Shown here piece by piece: positions 16,427 through 24,080 of a stretch of DNA of 49,551 nt; the first letter of the stretch is position 1; each line of letters starts with the position of its first letter. Location: NCBI GenBank assembly GCA_963925495.1, contig CAWUST010000027.1, positions 1 to 49,551 on the forward strand, given 5' to 3'. Below the pieces are notes generated by a model. It was not told the DNA's origin and made no database searches. It was given only the letters and a program-made list of their open reading frames with translations. Origin of the DNA: UBA2108 sp963925495 (GTDB lineage Bacteria > Bacteroidota > Bacteroidia > Flavobacteriales_G > Salibacteraceae). Position numbers and translations under genes: made by a program.

Positions 16427-19400
16427 TTATTTGTTTAAAATAAACTTATTCATTGTTGTCCCATATTTTATAAAGTATGTTCCATTTTCAAATCCGCTTA
16501 AACTGAAAGAAACTTTTGTAGAGTCGACATCAAGTTTCTTTATCAATTGACCTATTGGATTATAGATTCTAATACGCTCATTTACATTAAAATTATTTTC
16601 AATTTCAACGTAAACTATTCCGGTTGTTGGATTTGGATATATATTTAGAGAAGAATTAACTATGCTCTCTGCAATAGAAGTGAAATTAAATTCTTTACAT
16701 TCCGATGTATCTGAACATATACTATCAGTAACAATCACAGCATAGTAACCATTAGAAATTGGTTGATATGATGCACTTTCGGCACCATCTATAATTTCAA
16801 TACTAGTACCGCATATTATCCATTGATAACTCTTAGCAGTCTGGTCATTCGATACTAATGAATCGTTGGATTCTGAAATTGTTAGATCTAAATTAATAAT
16901 ACTCAAGTTTAGAGTGATAACTGAATCACAACCGACAGCATTAGGCATAGTATCCGCGTAAGCTCCACTGGTTGCATAGGTCATATTGTTTTGAGTCCAA
17001 GTATAACTGCCACATGCTATCGCATTGCTAGTTGAACCTGAATTGTTAATAGTCAAGTTTAAAGTGATAATAGAATCACAACCAACAGCGTTAGTCAACG
17101 TATCTGTATAAGCTCCACTGACTGTATAAGTTACATTGTTTTGAGCCCAAGTATAACTAGCGCATGCTGTTTGTAGACTACTTGAATTACTCGAGTTCCT
17201 AATAGTCAAGGTTAAGGTAACAATAGAATCACAACCAGCAGAATTAGTAGTTGTGTCTATATAAGTTCCATTTGAAGTATAAGTTACATTGTTTTGCGGC
17301 CAAGTATAGCTATCACATGCAGTATTACTTATACTTGATTTATTAGAGCTATTAACTGTCAAGTTTAAAGTGATAATAGAATCACAACCAACAGCGTTAG
17401 TAACGGTATCAGTATAAACTCCACTTAACGTGTAGGTTACATTGTTTTGCGCCCAAGTATAACTGTCGCAAACCGTATCATTACTACTTGAATTACTGGA
17501 GCTCTTAATAATCAGGTTTAAAGTAACAATCGAATCACAACCAGCAGTATTAGTGGTTGTGTCTATATAGGTTCCACTTGAAGTGTAAGTTCTATTGCTT
17601 TGCGCCCAAGTATAGCTATCACATGCAGTATCACTAATGCTAGAGGCAGAAAGCACAGGCTCTACAATTGAATCTACAATCGTCGATGTGCATTTATTTT
17701 TATCAGTTACGGTTACTGTAAATGTTCCAGGTGAAAGGCTAGTTATAGTATCATTTGCAGAAGAATTACTCCACGAATAGCTATATGGACTTATGCCACC
17801 TGTGGAGGATGCAACTATAATTCCATTACCCAGACCATTACAAGTTACATTAGTTTTTGAAAGAATGGAAGCAGTTAAACCTGAACTTAAGCTAGCTTTT
17901 CCAATAGAGCTATATGCTAAGCCACATGATCCATTTACTAAAACAACACGATATTGAACTTCAGAAGAAATACTAGTTAAACTATAAGTTGCGCTTGTAT
18001 TGGTAATGTCTGTCCACACCACTCCTTGGTTAATTGATTTTTGCCATTTTTGAATAGTCCCAGTGTAACCCGTCAGTTTAAGAGTTCCACTCGGAGTTTT
18101 TGGACTACAAAGCAAAACACTACTCAAGGATCCTCCAGTAGGCGGAGTGCCTGAGATCACTGTTATTGATTTTGAATTTGAGTTTTTAGCTGCGCCACAA
18201 CCTGTTGTTTGCACAACTGCTCTAAAGTAAACTGTTCCTGCGGTAGTTATTGTTCGCTTTAGAGTGTTACTGGTATTTGTTATATCAGTCCATGTAGTGT
18301 TGTTTGTTGAGGTCTGCCACTTTATTATACTCCCTTGATAACCAGAAAGGACAAGCTCCACCTGACCACCAGTACATATAGAAGAGTTTAAGGCCGTTAT
18401 ATTTCCTGGAAGTGTTGGTTTAACGTTTATAGCCGCACTTGATGTTGCTAATCCGTTACATGTATTTGGGGCAGTAGCATTTACTACTGCTCTGTAGTAA
18501 GTTGTTTGTGTTATGTTAGTTGCGGTATAAGTTAAACTTGTATTTGAGATACTAACACCTGCAGTAAAAAAATTATCATAAGAGTACTCCCACTTAACAA
18601 CTGTGCCTGTTAATCCAGTGATTGTTAAAGTTGTAGAATTTGAGGATGCGCAAACATTGACGCTACCACCACTAATAACACCACTTGGAGAACCTGAAAC
18701 AGCTATACGTCTTGAACTAATAGGTGTGTTGGTTGTTTTGTCATTTGGCATTCCGCCATACTCTACAAGGTAATTACTCAGGGAACTAGTATTACGTAAA
18801 TCATTCCATCGCCCCCCATTATTGGAATAGAATTGACCAACATGCTCACTGCCACCAGAATTATTTGGCTCTCCGCCAGCCCAATTCGAATACTGACCAG
18901 ATATTTTTGTTTGATGGTTTGAGAATTGGGTACCTGCTTCAGGACCTGTAACCCAAGTCCATTTCTTTTCTGATGCACTCTGGTTTGCATATTTGGTTGA
19001 GCCTACGGCAGCATTAATTTGAGCGAAATCATCAGATGCCCCCATCCATGCAGCTGATTTCATAATCTTCCATATAAAATTATTTTCTGCTGCACTTTGC
19101 ATCGTTGCCAGATAACCCACTTTTCCGAAGTATGAGCGCAGCGCTGCTTTTGATTTTGCCGATGTCCAATTGCCAGAACTAGAAACGGTTTCATAGAAGT
19201 GCTCAGTTAGAGGATTGTATAAGACCTTACCAGCTACAAAAGTTATTTCGCGCAAAGAAGGAAAACAAGTTGCATTACTTGCCTTAAACGTCACTCCCCT
19301 CAAAATTGTATCCCATTTCGGAGCTGTAGTACTTCCTGTAAATGTCAAGACACCAATCGCACTGTTAAAGCTCGCTGAAATACCAGTAGGTAAAGAAGTT

Positions 19401-19627
19401 GGCGCGATTAAAACATCACCCGAAGTATTTGACTGCGTTATTTGAACTTTAAAACCATCGATTGTTCCGTTTGCTGTTATCGAGATATTTGAATCAACGA
19501 TAGTTCCAACGTTTTTTGTTACGCTTAATTGTGAGCCTGTTCCAAGCAAAGTAATTGAGGTGGCGGCTTGGCCCATTAGCAAGGCGCTAGACAGAAGAAG
19601 GCAAAAGGATGAGAAAATATTTTTCAT
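16427..19627 (-). CDS. Large secreted protein: C-type lectin-like domain, Ig-like modules, SprB repeat, CDSYTW repeats, type IX sorting tail
   Basis: The 1066-residue protein starts with a signal peptide (hydrophobic to Met-Gly-Gln-Ala). Next comes a beta-rich domain to ~125, then a C-type lectin-like domain (~130-290) with Ala-Ala-Trp-Met-Gly-Ala-Ser-Asp, Gly-Gly-Glu-Pro-Asn-Asn and Gly-Gly-Arg-Trp-Asn-Asp. Several Ig-like modules follow to ~580, one SprB-type repeat (Asn-Gly-x-Ile ... Pro-Tyr-Ser-Tyr-Ser-Trp-Ser-Asn) near 590-655, and five tandem ~50-residue repeats. The C-terminal type A sorting domain has Leu-Asn-Ile-Tyr-Pro-Asn-Pro-Thr-Thr-Gly and ends in Phe-Ile-Leu-Asn-Lys. Such proteins are exported by the type IX system and attached to the cell surface, where they serve as adhesins or ligand binders. 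The ligand is unknown. Confidence 0.85.
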   Translation of the reverse strand: MKNIFSSFCLLLSSALLMGQAATSITLLGTGSQLSVTKNVGTIVDSNISITANGTIDGFKVQITQSNTSGDVLIAPTSLPTGISASFNSAIGVLTFTGSTTAPKWDTILRGVTFKASNATCFPSLREITFVAGKVLYNPLTEHFYETVSSSGNWTSAKSKAALRSYFGKVGYLATMQSAAENNFIWKIMKSAAWMGASDDFAQINAAVGSTKYANQSASEKKWTWVTGPEAGTQFSNHQTKISGQYSNWAGGEPNNSGGSEHVGQFYSNNGGRWNDLRNTSSLSNYLVEYGGMPNDKTTNTPISSRRIAVSGSPSGVISGGSVNVCASSNSTTLTITGLTGTVVKWEYSYDNFFTAGVSISNTSLTYTATNITQTTYYRAVVNATAPNTCNGLATSSAAINVKPTLPGNITALNSSICTGGQVELVLSGYQGSIIKWQTSTNNTTWTDITNTSNTLKRTITTAGTVYFRAVVQTTGCGAAKNSNSKSITVISGTPPTGGSLSSVLLCSPKTPSGTLKLTGYTGTIQKWQKSINQGVVWTDITNTSATYSLTSISSEVQYRVVLVNGSCGLAYSSIGKASLSSGLTASILSKTNVTCNGLGNGIIVASSTGGISPYSYSWSNSSANDTITSLSPGTFTVTVTDKNKCTSTIVDSIVEPVLSASSISDTACDSYTWAQSNRTYTSSGTYIDTTTNTAGCDSIVTLNLIIKSSSNSSSNDTVCDSYTWAQNNVTYTLSGVYTDTVTNAVGCDSIITLNLTVNSSNKSSISNTACDSYTWPQNNVTYTSNGTYIDTTTNSAGCDSIVTLTLTIRNSSNSSSLQTACASYTWAQNNVTYTVSGAYTDTLTNAVGCDSIITLNLTINNSGSTSNAIACGSYTWTQNNMTYATSGAYADTMPNAVGCDSVITLNLSIINLDLTISESNDSLVSNDQTAKSYQWIICGTSIEIIDGAESASYQPISNGYYAVIVTDSICSDTSECKEFNFTSIAESIVNSSLNIYPNPTTGIVYVEIENNFNVNERIRIYNPIGQLIKKLDVDSTKVSFSLSGFENGTYFIKYGTTMNKFILNK
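16890..17640 (-). repeat. Five tandem ~150-bp repeats coding CDSYTW...GCDS modules
   Basis: Within the secreted-protein gene, five units of ~50 codons follow each other. Each has Cys-x-Ser-Tyr-Thr-Trp-x-Gln-(Asn/Ser)-Asn at the start and Gly-Cys-Asp-Ser-(Ile/Val)-(Ile/Val)-Thr-Leu in the second half, joined by Ser/Asn-rich linkers. The two cysteines per unit probably pair in a disulfide. Units 2 and 4 are more alike at the nucleotide level than unit 1, as seen in the shared codons around Gly-Cys-Asp-Ser-Ile-Ile, which points to recent duplication or gene conversion. Confidence 0.85.
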
Positions 19628-20173
19628 GATTTTTTAATTTTTAACCGGCGAAAATATTTAAAAAAAGAATGTAATTTACGTACTATTAAAATTTTATTTT
19701 TAGTTAGGGAACAATTACTAATTAGAGAAATATTGACTCATAAACTACTTTCAGTGAAGACGTTAACAACAATTGTTCTTAGTCTAATCTAGGTGTAAAC
19801 GAATCCACATGAGCTAAAACCTTCATCAAAATAATTAATATTAATGAGTAGTGAAGCTACTTTTAAACCCTTTACACTATTAATCTATTTGTATGATAAT
19901 AAAAGCTTAGAAAGGTTTTTACCGTGGAATAATACTAGTGTCATACTTGGATAATGCCAATTCAAATAACCTAGTTTATAAACTCTAATCAAAGGCTTTA
20001 ATCACTCCTTAAAAACCTTGGGGTACTGGGTAATTTGAAAGTTGTTTTCCTTTTAAAGTTCAATCTTCAGTTGTAGTTATAACCCCCTTCTTCCTCTTAC
20101 ATAATTAGCCCATTTAAGCATACTTCTAACTCAACCCTTAGCAGTACATACAAGGTATTTAAATGGCCCTTAG
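19628..20173 (+). other. Gene-free stretch
   Basis: No frame in this AT-rich stretch runs far enough, or looks enough like protein, to support a gene on either strand. I see no tRNA, no strong hairpin with a T-run and no direct repeat. It is the left part of a ~3-kb zone with broken genes. Confidence 0.5.
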
Positions 20174-20380
20174 ATGGCAGAGAAAAAGTTATATTATCTT
20201 CAATTGTTTGTTTGTTTGGCCGATATGTTCTTGAGTATGGGCGGACTATTTAAAATAATATATTGGCCAATAGCTAAGATTCTTATTGTTTCAGGCGCTT
20301 TAATTCTAATGCTCGGATTTATGCTATTGCATTCAATTGGTTCTTACCGCTTGGCAGAGGAAAATTATTTGCGCTCTTGA
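20174..20380 (+). CDS. Small membrane protein with a GldL-like LFKIxxWPxA motif (possibly frameshifted)
   Basis: The 68-residue protein has two hydrophobic segments. Between and within them it reads Gly-Gly-Leu-Phe-Lys-Ile-Ile-Tyr-Trp-Pro-Ile-Ala-Lys-Ile-Leu, the pattern (G-x-LFKI-x-x-WP-x-A) seen in GldL and in many small inner-membrane proteins of Bacteroidota. It is far too short for GldL (~200+ residues) and no gldK/M/N is nearby. In the +1 frame an open stretch continues to a stop at 20437-20439 and encodes another hydrophobic helix (LFALLKSFLIAAGLILLLG), so a single-base deletion near 20340-20375 may have truncated a three-helix protein. Function unknown. Confidence 0.5.
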   Translation: MAEKKLYYLQLFVCLADMFLSMGGLFKIIYWPIAKILIVSGALILMLGFMLLHSIGSYRLAEENYLRS

Positions 20381-20662
20381 AATCGTTTTTAATTGCAGCT
20401 GGCTTAATTCTTCTTTTGGGGTTGAGTTTCAATTCCTGAATTTTGAAAATAAAATCACCATTAGAAGATAGTATCGGAAATGATAATGAAAAGTCAAACT
20501 TTGAATAGCTTTTTTCTTGTCAAAAAATGATTTAGAAAACTTTAATTAAAAGGTTTATAATCAATAGTTAAAGGAAAAATATTGAGTCGTTTATTCGCTC
20601 TTTTTTCAGAGTGGTTGGCTTTTCAATTCAAAAGAGAAATCAACTAAATGTATACATTTGAA

Positions 20663-20686
20663 AAGGCTACTCAGATAAGTAGCCTT
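20663..20686 (+). terminator. Strong intrinsic terminator with no gene directly in front
   Basis: AAGGCTACT (20663-20671) and AGTAGCCTT (20678-20686) form a perfect 9-bp stem with a 6-nt loop, followed by a run of Ts. It is a textbook Rho-independent terminator for plus-strand transcription. The nearest complete plus-strand gene ends at 20380, or 20439 if the frameshifted extension counts. The ~220 bp between hold only tiny frames, so it may end the mRNA of a decayed gene or of a small RNA. Confidence 0.8.
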
Positions 20687-20931
20687 TTTTTTTCGCGCGG
20701 GCTAGAAGATTTGATTTACAGATTTCGATTTTCAAAATCAACCTTGTTAAAAGTTAATTGTGGCCTTTTAAAAGATCAGCAGAATGATTTTTTAAGCTGA
20801 TTCTTGAAATATTAGTAACCTTGAAACATTAATATTTTCAACAAACTAGATAAAACATGACCACAATCATGTAAAAAAGAAGTCTAGATCTTTTTTTAAG
20901 ACTATCCCAAGTTCTAACTTTGTCTTGTTAA

Positions 20932-21271
20932 ACTTTAAATAAATTAATTGTAAAAAAGCCATGTACATTTCTAGACATATCACTAGGGTTTTCGGTTTTC
21001 ACGGGATACGGAACCCAAGGAGTTGTTGGCGCTGAGCTAGAATCAACTCTTGATAGAATTTTGACTTTTCATACTGCTCCGAGTAGTTATGATGTTGAGT
21101 ACATCTCTGGTGATAGGGGCATTAGTCAAGTAACTGATGATGAAGTAGTTGTAGGAGTAATAAGGTGGATATACTTATATAAATAGAGCTGAAGTTCTAG
21201 GTTATGTTAAAGTCAATAATGGCTAGGCACATGTAATTGTCGCGCTACTGTTGCCGCCAGGTAAAGAGTAA
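20932..21271 (+). pseudogene. Decayed gene of unknown family
   Basis: A protein-like frame runs from ~20932 to the TAG at 21184-21186 without any ATG in frame. It includes a hydrophobic stretch (Phe-Leu-Asp-Ile-Ser-Leu-Gly-Phe-Ser-Val-Phe) and then well-formed sequence such as Gly-Tyr-Gly-Thr-Gln-Gly-Val-Val-Gly-Ala-Glu-Leu-Glu. At its end the sense continues in the next frame from about 21176 (Arg-Ala-Glu-Val-Leu-Gly-Tyr-Val-Lys-Val-Asn-Asn-Gly), meets an in-frame TAG at 21224-21226, and resumes as Ala-His-Val-Ile-Val-Ala-Leu-Leu-Leu-Pro-Pro-Gly-Lys-Glu to a TAA at 21269-21271. So the gene carries at least a lost start, one frameshift and one nonsense codon. I do not recognise the family; it was possibly exported. 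Confidence 0.55.
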
Positions 21272-21296
21272 AAAAATAACTTAAAAATTAAACAAA

Positions 21297-21797
21297 ATGA
21301 ACCAATTAATTCAAATAATTTTAGCTGCTATCTTAATTTTAGCGACAGCTTCTTGCAGTATAGGTGGAAATGAAGGTGCACCTAAAGAAACAAAAAAAAT
21401 AAGTTTAGGAGGAAATAAAAGACCTAAAAAAGTAAGGGAAGAGAAAAAATTTAATGATTTAGATCCAATGATTATGAAAGGAGTTGGACCTATTACCTCT
21501 ATTGAAATTGGCGCTTTAGATGATGCAATGGCTGCAGAAGGAAAAGAACTTTTCGAGACTAAATGTACTACTTGTCATAAAGTTGCTAAAAGGTACGTTG
21601 GTCCTGCTATGAAAGGTGTTACCGAGAGACGTACTCCGGAATGGATAATGAATATGATTCTTAATCCGATGAAAATGATTAAAGAAGATTCTCTTGCTAA
21701 ACAAGTTATGATAGAATCTAACATGGCGATTATGGTAAAACAGGGTATTACTGAAGATCAGGCTAGAAAAATTTATGAATATTTTAGAACAATATAA
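21297..21797 (+). CDS. Monoheme c-type cytochrome lipoprotein
   Basis: The 166-residue protein has a lipoprotein signal (hydrophobic leader ending Thr-Ala-Ser-Cys at residue 20), a basic linker, and one heme-binding motif Cys-Thr-Thr-Cys-His at residues 90-94. Around the heme the sequence reads Gly-Lys-Glu-Leu-Phe-Glu-Thr before it and Arg-Tyr-Val-Gly-Pro-Ala-Met-Lys-Gly-Val-Thr-Glu-Arg-Arg-Thr-Pro-Glu-Trp-Ile after it; a later Met is the likely sixth ligand. This style matches the small cytochrome found beside clade II nitrous-oxide reductase genes in Bacteroidota, but no nos gene is here, so its partner is unknown. It acts in the periplasm, anchored to a membrane, as an electron carrier. 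Confidence 0.85.
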   Translation: MNQLIQIILAAILILATASCSIGGNEGAPKETKKISLGGNKRPKKVREEKKFNDLDPMIMKGVGPITSIEIGALDDAMAAEGKELFETKCTTCHKVAKRYVGPAMKGVTERRTPEWIMNMILNPMKMIKEDSLAKQVMIESNMAIMVKQGITEDQARKIYEYFRTI

Positions 21798-21997
21798 AAA
21801 TTAAATTTCGAATATAAAACCAATAGAATTCCATAAAGAGCTAAAACTATTTTCGCCTAAAATTACAGCAAAGAAATAAAAGTTTTGGGCTTTAAATTTT
21901 TACAACACAAAATAGAAATAAAGAATCTTTTAAAGTTGTTGTATGGCCAAGAATATCTGTCAACCTGATTTTTAGAGCTGTTGAGTGAAATAGGTGA

Positions 21998-22027
21998 AAT
22001 TGATTCAATTTTATTATTGAATCAATT
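21998..22027. repeat. Perfect 12-bp inverted repeat
   Basis: AATTGATTCAAT (21998-22009) is exactly complementary to ATTGAATCAATT (22016-22027), with a 6-nt loop, followed on the plus strand by GGCCCTTTTTAG. It lies 200 bp after the cytochrome gene. It could act as an inefficient AT-rich terminator or protein-binding palindrome; the sequence does not decide. Confidence 0.55.
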
Positions 22028-22072
22028 GGCCCTTTTTAGACAATTTAGGATAAGAAATATTGTACTCTAATT

Positions 22073-22339
22073 ATGAATCTTCTTTTGCGAATTTTGCTGA
22101 TTGCATAGGTGTCCACTGAAAATGAATTAGTTGTCATTGACTTATTTTTTAGTTCGATTCTGTCAGCTGAAATGAATGTAAAAACCAAGTCACGTTCTCT
22201 TTTAGTTTTATTGAATGCTACCAAAAATTTATCCAGATTTGAAAATGAGTTGCCCACCTATTTAGAATCTCAAATTGAAAATAGTATAGGAGATTACAGA
22301 AAAAGAGTTATAAACTTGAGGGGAAAGCTGAGCGAGTAA
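22073..22339 (+). pseudogene. Short unknown ORF interrupted by an in-frame stop
   Basis: From the ATG at 22073 the frame encodes a short hydrophobic start (Met-Asn-Leu-Leu-Leu-Arg-Ile-Leu-Leu-Ile-Ala), meets TAG at 22106-22108, and stays open for another 76 codons to 22339. The second part, rich in charged residues and ending Tyr-Arg-Lys-Arg-Val-Ile-Asn-Leu-Arg-Gly-Lys-Leu, looks like a soluble helical protein. A GTG at 22109 directly after the stop could serve as a start, so an intact small gene is the alternative. I do not recognise a family. Confidence 0.35.
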
Positions 22340-22587
22340 TTGTCATTTAATGAGTAAAACTAGCTACCTAATATAAGCCACCCTCTTTTAGATTAGTGTT
22401 AAGATGACGGTTTTTAAGGAGTAAATTAAGGTAGATGTCAATACTTGCCTAGAGGCCTTCCTTAACTCCATAATAATGAAGACGATAAAGACTTAAATAA
22501 TCAACTTCTACTCGATGTCATTTTATTCCATTGAGCGAAGAAAGAATTGCTTCACTTGCTGTGCTTTGCCGTAAAAAAGACAGTGAG

Positions 22588-22707
22588 CTAATCTGCTTTT
22601 AATATTTTATTTTTTTGATATTCTTCAGTCGTTATATAATCTAAATAGGAGTGTATTCTTTTTCTATTGTATCATATTTCAATAAACTCAAAACCCTCAA
22701 TTCCAAC
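22588..22707 (-). pseudogene. C-terminal remnant of an IS3-family transposase
   Basis: On the minus strand the frame ending at TAG (22588-22590) encodes Glu-Phe-Ile-Glu-Ile-stop-Tyr-Asn-Arg-Lys-Arg-Ile-His-Ser-Tyr-Leu-Asp-Tyr-Ile-Thr-Thr-Glu-Glu-Tyr-Gln-Lys. This is the C-terminal signature of IS3-family OrfB transposases (Phe-x-Tyr-Ile-Glu-x-Trp-Tyr-Asn-x-x-Arg-x-His-Ser-x-Leu-Gly-Tyr-x-Thr-Pro-x-Glu-Tyr); the expected Trp codon has become TGA. The rest of the transposase is absent. Just beyond the stop, TGTGCTTTGCCGTAAAAAAG (22560-22579) has the look of an IS3-type end starting with TG. Between 22340 and 22587 I see no gene. The remnant lies 50 bp from the last gene of the glucan operon. 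Confidence 0.75.
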
Positions 22708-22756
22708 TTATCATTTAAAAACATCCCATGTACCTAAATAACTAATAAGAATTATT

Positions 22757-24070
22757 CTATTTCCCCTTTGAAATTAATTTAAAGTTATAATATCCGAAAA
22801 ACGAAATATAGATATAACAACAAACGATCAATGTTAGCGCCGTTTTAAAGCCACTTAAATCCGTTAAGTAGCCAAACATTGGAGGTATCATAGCCCCACC
22901 AACAATAGCCATACATAAAAGACCCGATGCTTTTGGTTTTAATTCTTTCAATCCTCCGATTGCCAATGTAAAAATGGTTGGAAACATAATTGAATTACAA
23001 AGTCCAACGGCCAAAATAGCCCACATGGATATCAAGCCATTTGTTGAAATTGAAACCACAATTAACTGTATTGCGAAAAATGCAAAAATGGCTATTGCCA
23101 AACCCGGGTTTATCTTTTTCAATAAATAAGACCCAAAAAACCTTCCCACCATTGCCCCTGTCCAATAAAAGGCAACAAAAACACCAACAACTGCTTTTTG
23201 ATCATTAATTTTAAGATCCGAGTTTAATATTACTTCAGTAATATAGCGCATCGTTTCGTTACTCTTTATCAATGGAACCAAATTCATATCTAAAAAATAA
23301 TTTACTAAATAACTTCCAATAGCAACTTCAGCTCCTACATAAAAGAAGATCCCCATTACGCCTAGCATTAAATTTTTCTTTTTAAAAAGGGAAAAGTAGG
23401 TTCCTGAAGAATTGGTGTGAATAAGTTTAGGAAGGCTAATAAATATGAAAATGGCGGCGACTGCACCTATCATTAATGCGATCCATACAAAAGGAAATTG
23501 TACAGCTGATGCTTCGCCAGCTAAATAAACTTGTTGGGCATTTTCTGAAAGTTGACTTATTTCATTCTTGGATTTAATTTTATCGCTCAAAATAAGAGTT
23601 GCTCCGACTATAGGTGCAATTGCAGTTCCCAAAGAATTAAATGCTTGGGCCAATGTAAGCCTTCCTGAGGCACTTTTTTCATGGCCAAGTACAGCAACAA
23701 AAGGATTTATAGCAACTTGAAGTAAAGTCATTCCTCCCGCTAGAGTGAAATATCCAAGAATAAATATACCGAAAGAACGAAATTCAGCTGCGGGGTAAAA
23801 CAATAAACAACCCAATGCCAAGGTGGATAACCCTGAAATTATTCCACCTTTATATCCGATCTTATTTATAATAAAACTAGATGGTATGGAAAGTAAAAAG
23901 TAGGCACTAAAAAAAGCAAATTGAACCATTCCCGCTTGGAAATAGGTTAGCTCAAACAACTCTCTTAACCGAGGAATTAATGAATCAACAAGTACGGTTA
24001 TAAACCCTAAAAAAAAGAATAATACAGTGATTAATGCAAAGGAAATTCGGTAATTCTTTTTATCAGTCAT
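22757..24070 (-). CDS. FucP-type MFS sugar transporter (glucose/galactose family)
   Basis: The 437-residue protein has about twelve hydrophobic segments and the features of the FucP/GluP branch of the MFS: the N-terminal Phe-Phe-Leu-Gly-Phe-Ile-Thr-Val-Leu-Val-Asp motif in helix 1, Gly-Gly-Met-Thr-Leu-Leu-Gln-Val-Ala-Ile-Asn-Pro-Phe near residue 112, and Leu-Thr-Leu-Ala-Gln-Ala-Phe-Asn-Ser-Leu-Gly-Thr near residue 138. Family members import fucose, glucose or galactose with protons across the inner membrane. As the last gene of the glucan operon, it probably imports glucose released from laminarin-type glucan. It follows the phosphorylase gene by 10 bp. Confidence 0.88.
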   Translation of the reverse strand: MTDKKNYRISFALITVLFFFLGFITVLVDSLIPRLRELFELTYFQAGMVQFAFFSAYFLLSIPSSFIINKIGYKGGIISGLSTLALGCLLFYPAAEFRSFGIFILGYFTLAGGMTLLQVAINPFVAVLGHEKSASGRLTLAQAFNSLGTAIAPIVGATLILSDKIKSKNEISQLSENAQQVYLAGEASAVQFPFVWIALMIGAVAAIFIFISLPKLIHTNSSGTYFSLFKKKNLMLGVMGIFFYVGAEVAIGSYLVNYFLDMNLVPLIKSNETMRYITEVILNSDLKINDQKAVVGVFVAFYWTGAMVGRFFGSYLLKKINPGLAIAIFAFFAIQLIVVSISTNGLISMWAILAVGLCNSIMFPTIFTLAIGGLKELKPKASGLLCMAIVGGAMIPPMFGYLTDLSGFKTALTLIVCCYIYISFFGYYNFKLISKGK

Positions 24071-24080
24071 TCGCTCTTAC

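Noticed and set aside
16890..17640. The tandem repeats as a CRISPR array
   Set aside because: The units are in frame inside a coding sequence, about 150 bp long, diverged, and without repeat/spacer alternation.
20004..20017. 14-bp sequence ACTCCTTAAAAACC repeated in inverse orientation at 22409-22422
   Set aside because: Several 14-mer repeats are expected by chance in 50 kb of both strands; no extension or structure supports an element.
20653..20660. TACATTTG as a promoter -7 box
   Set aside because: It lies immediately before a terminator hairpin, so any transcript would be terminated at once; a chance match in AT-rich DNA.
22139..22160. tRNA-like T-loop (GTTCGATTC)
   Set aside because: The flanking bases do not form the five-pair stem and no acceptor, D or anticodon arm can be drawn.
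22340..22587. Minus-strand frame with protein-like stretch interrupted by a stop
   Set aside because: About 35-40 open codons on either side of a stop, with no recognisable motif; not enough to call a pseudogene.
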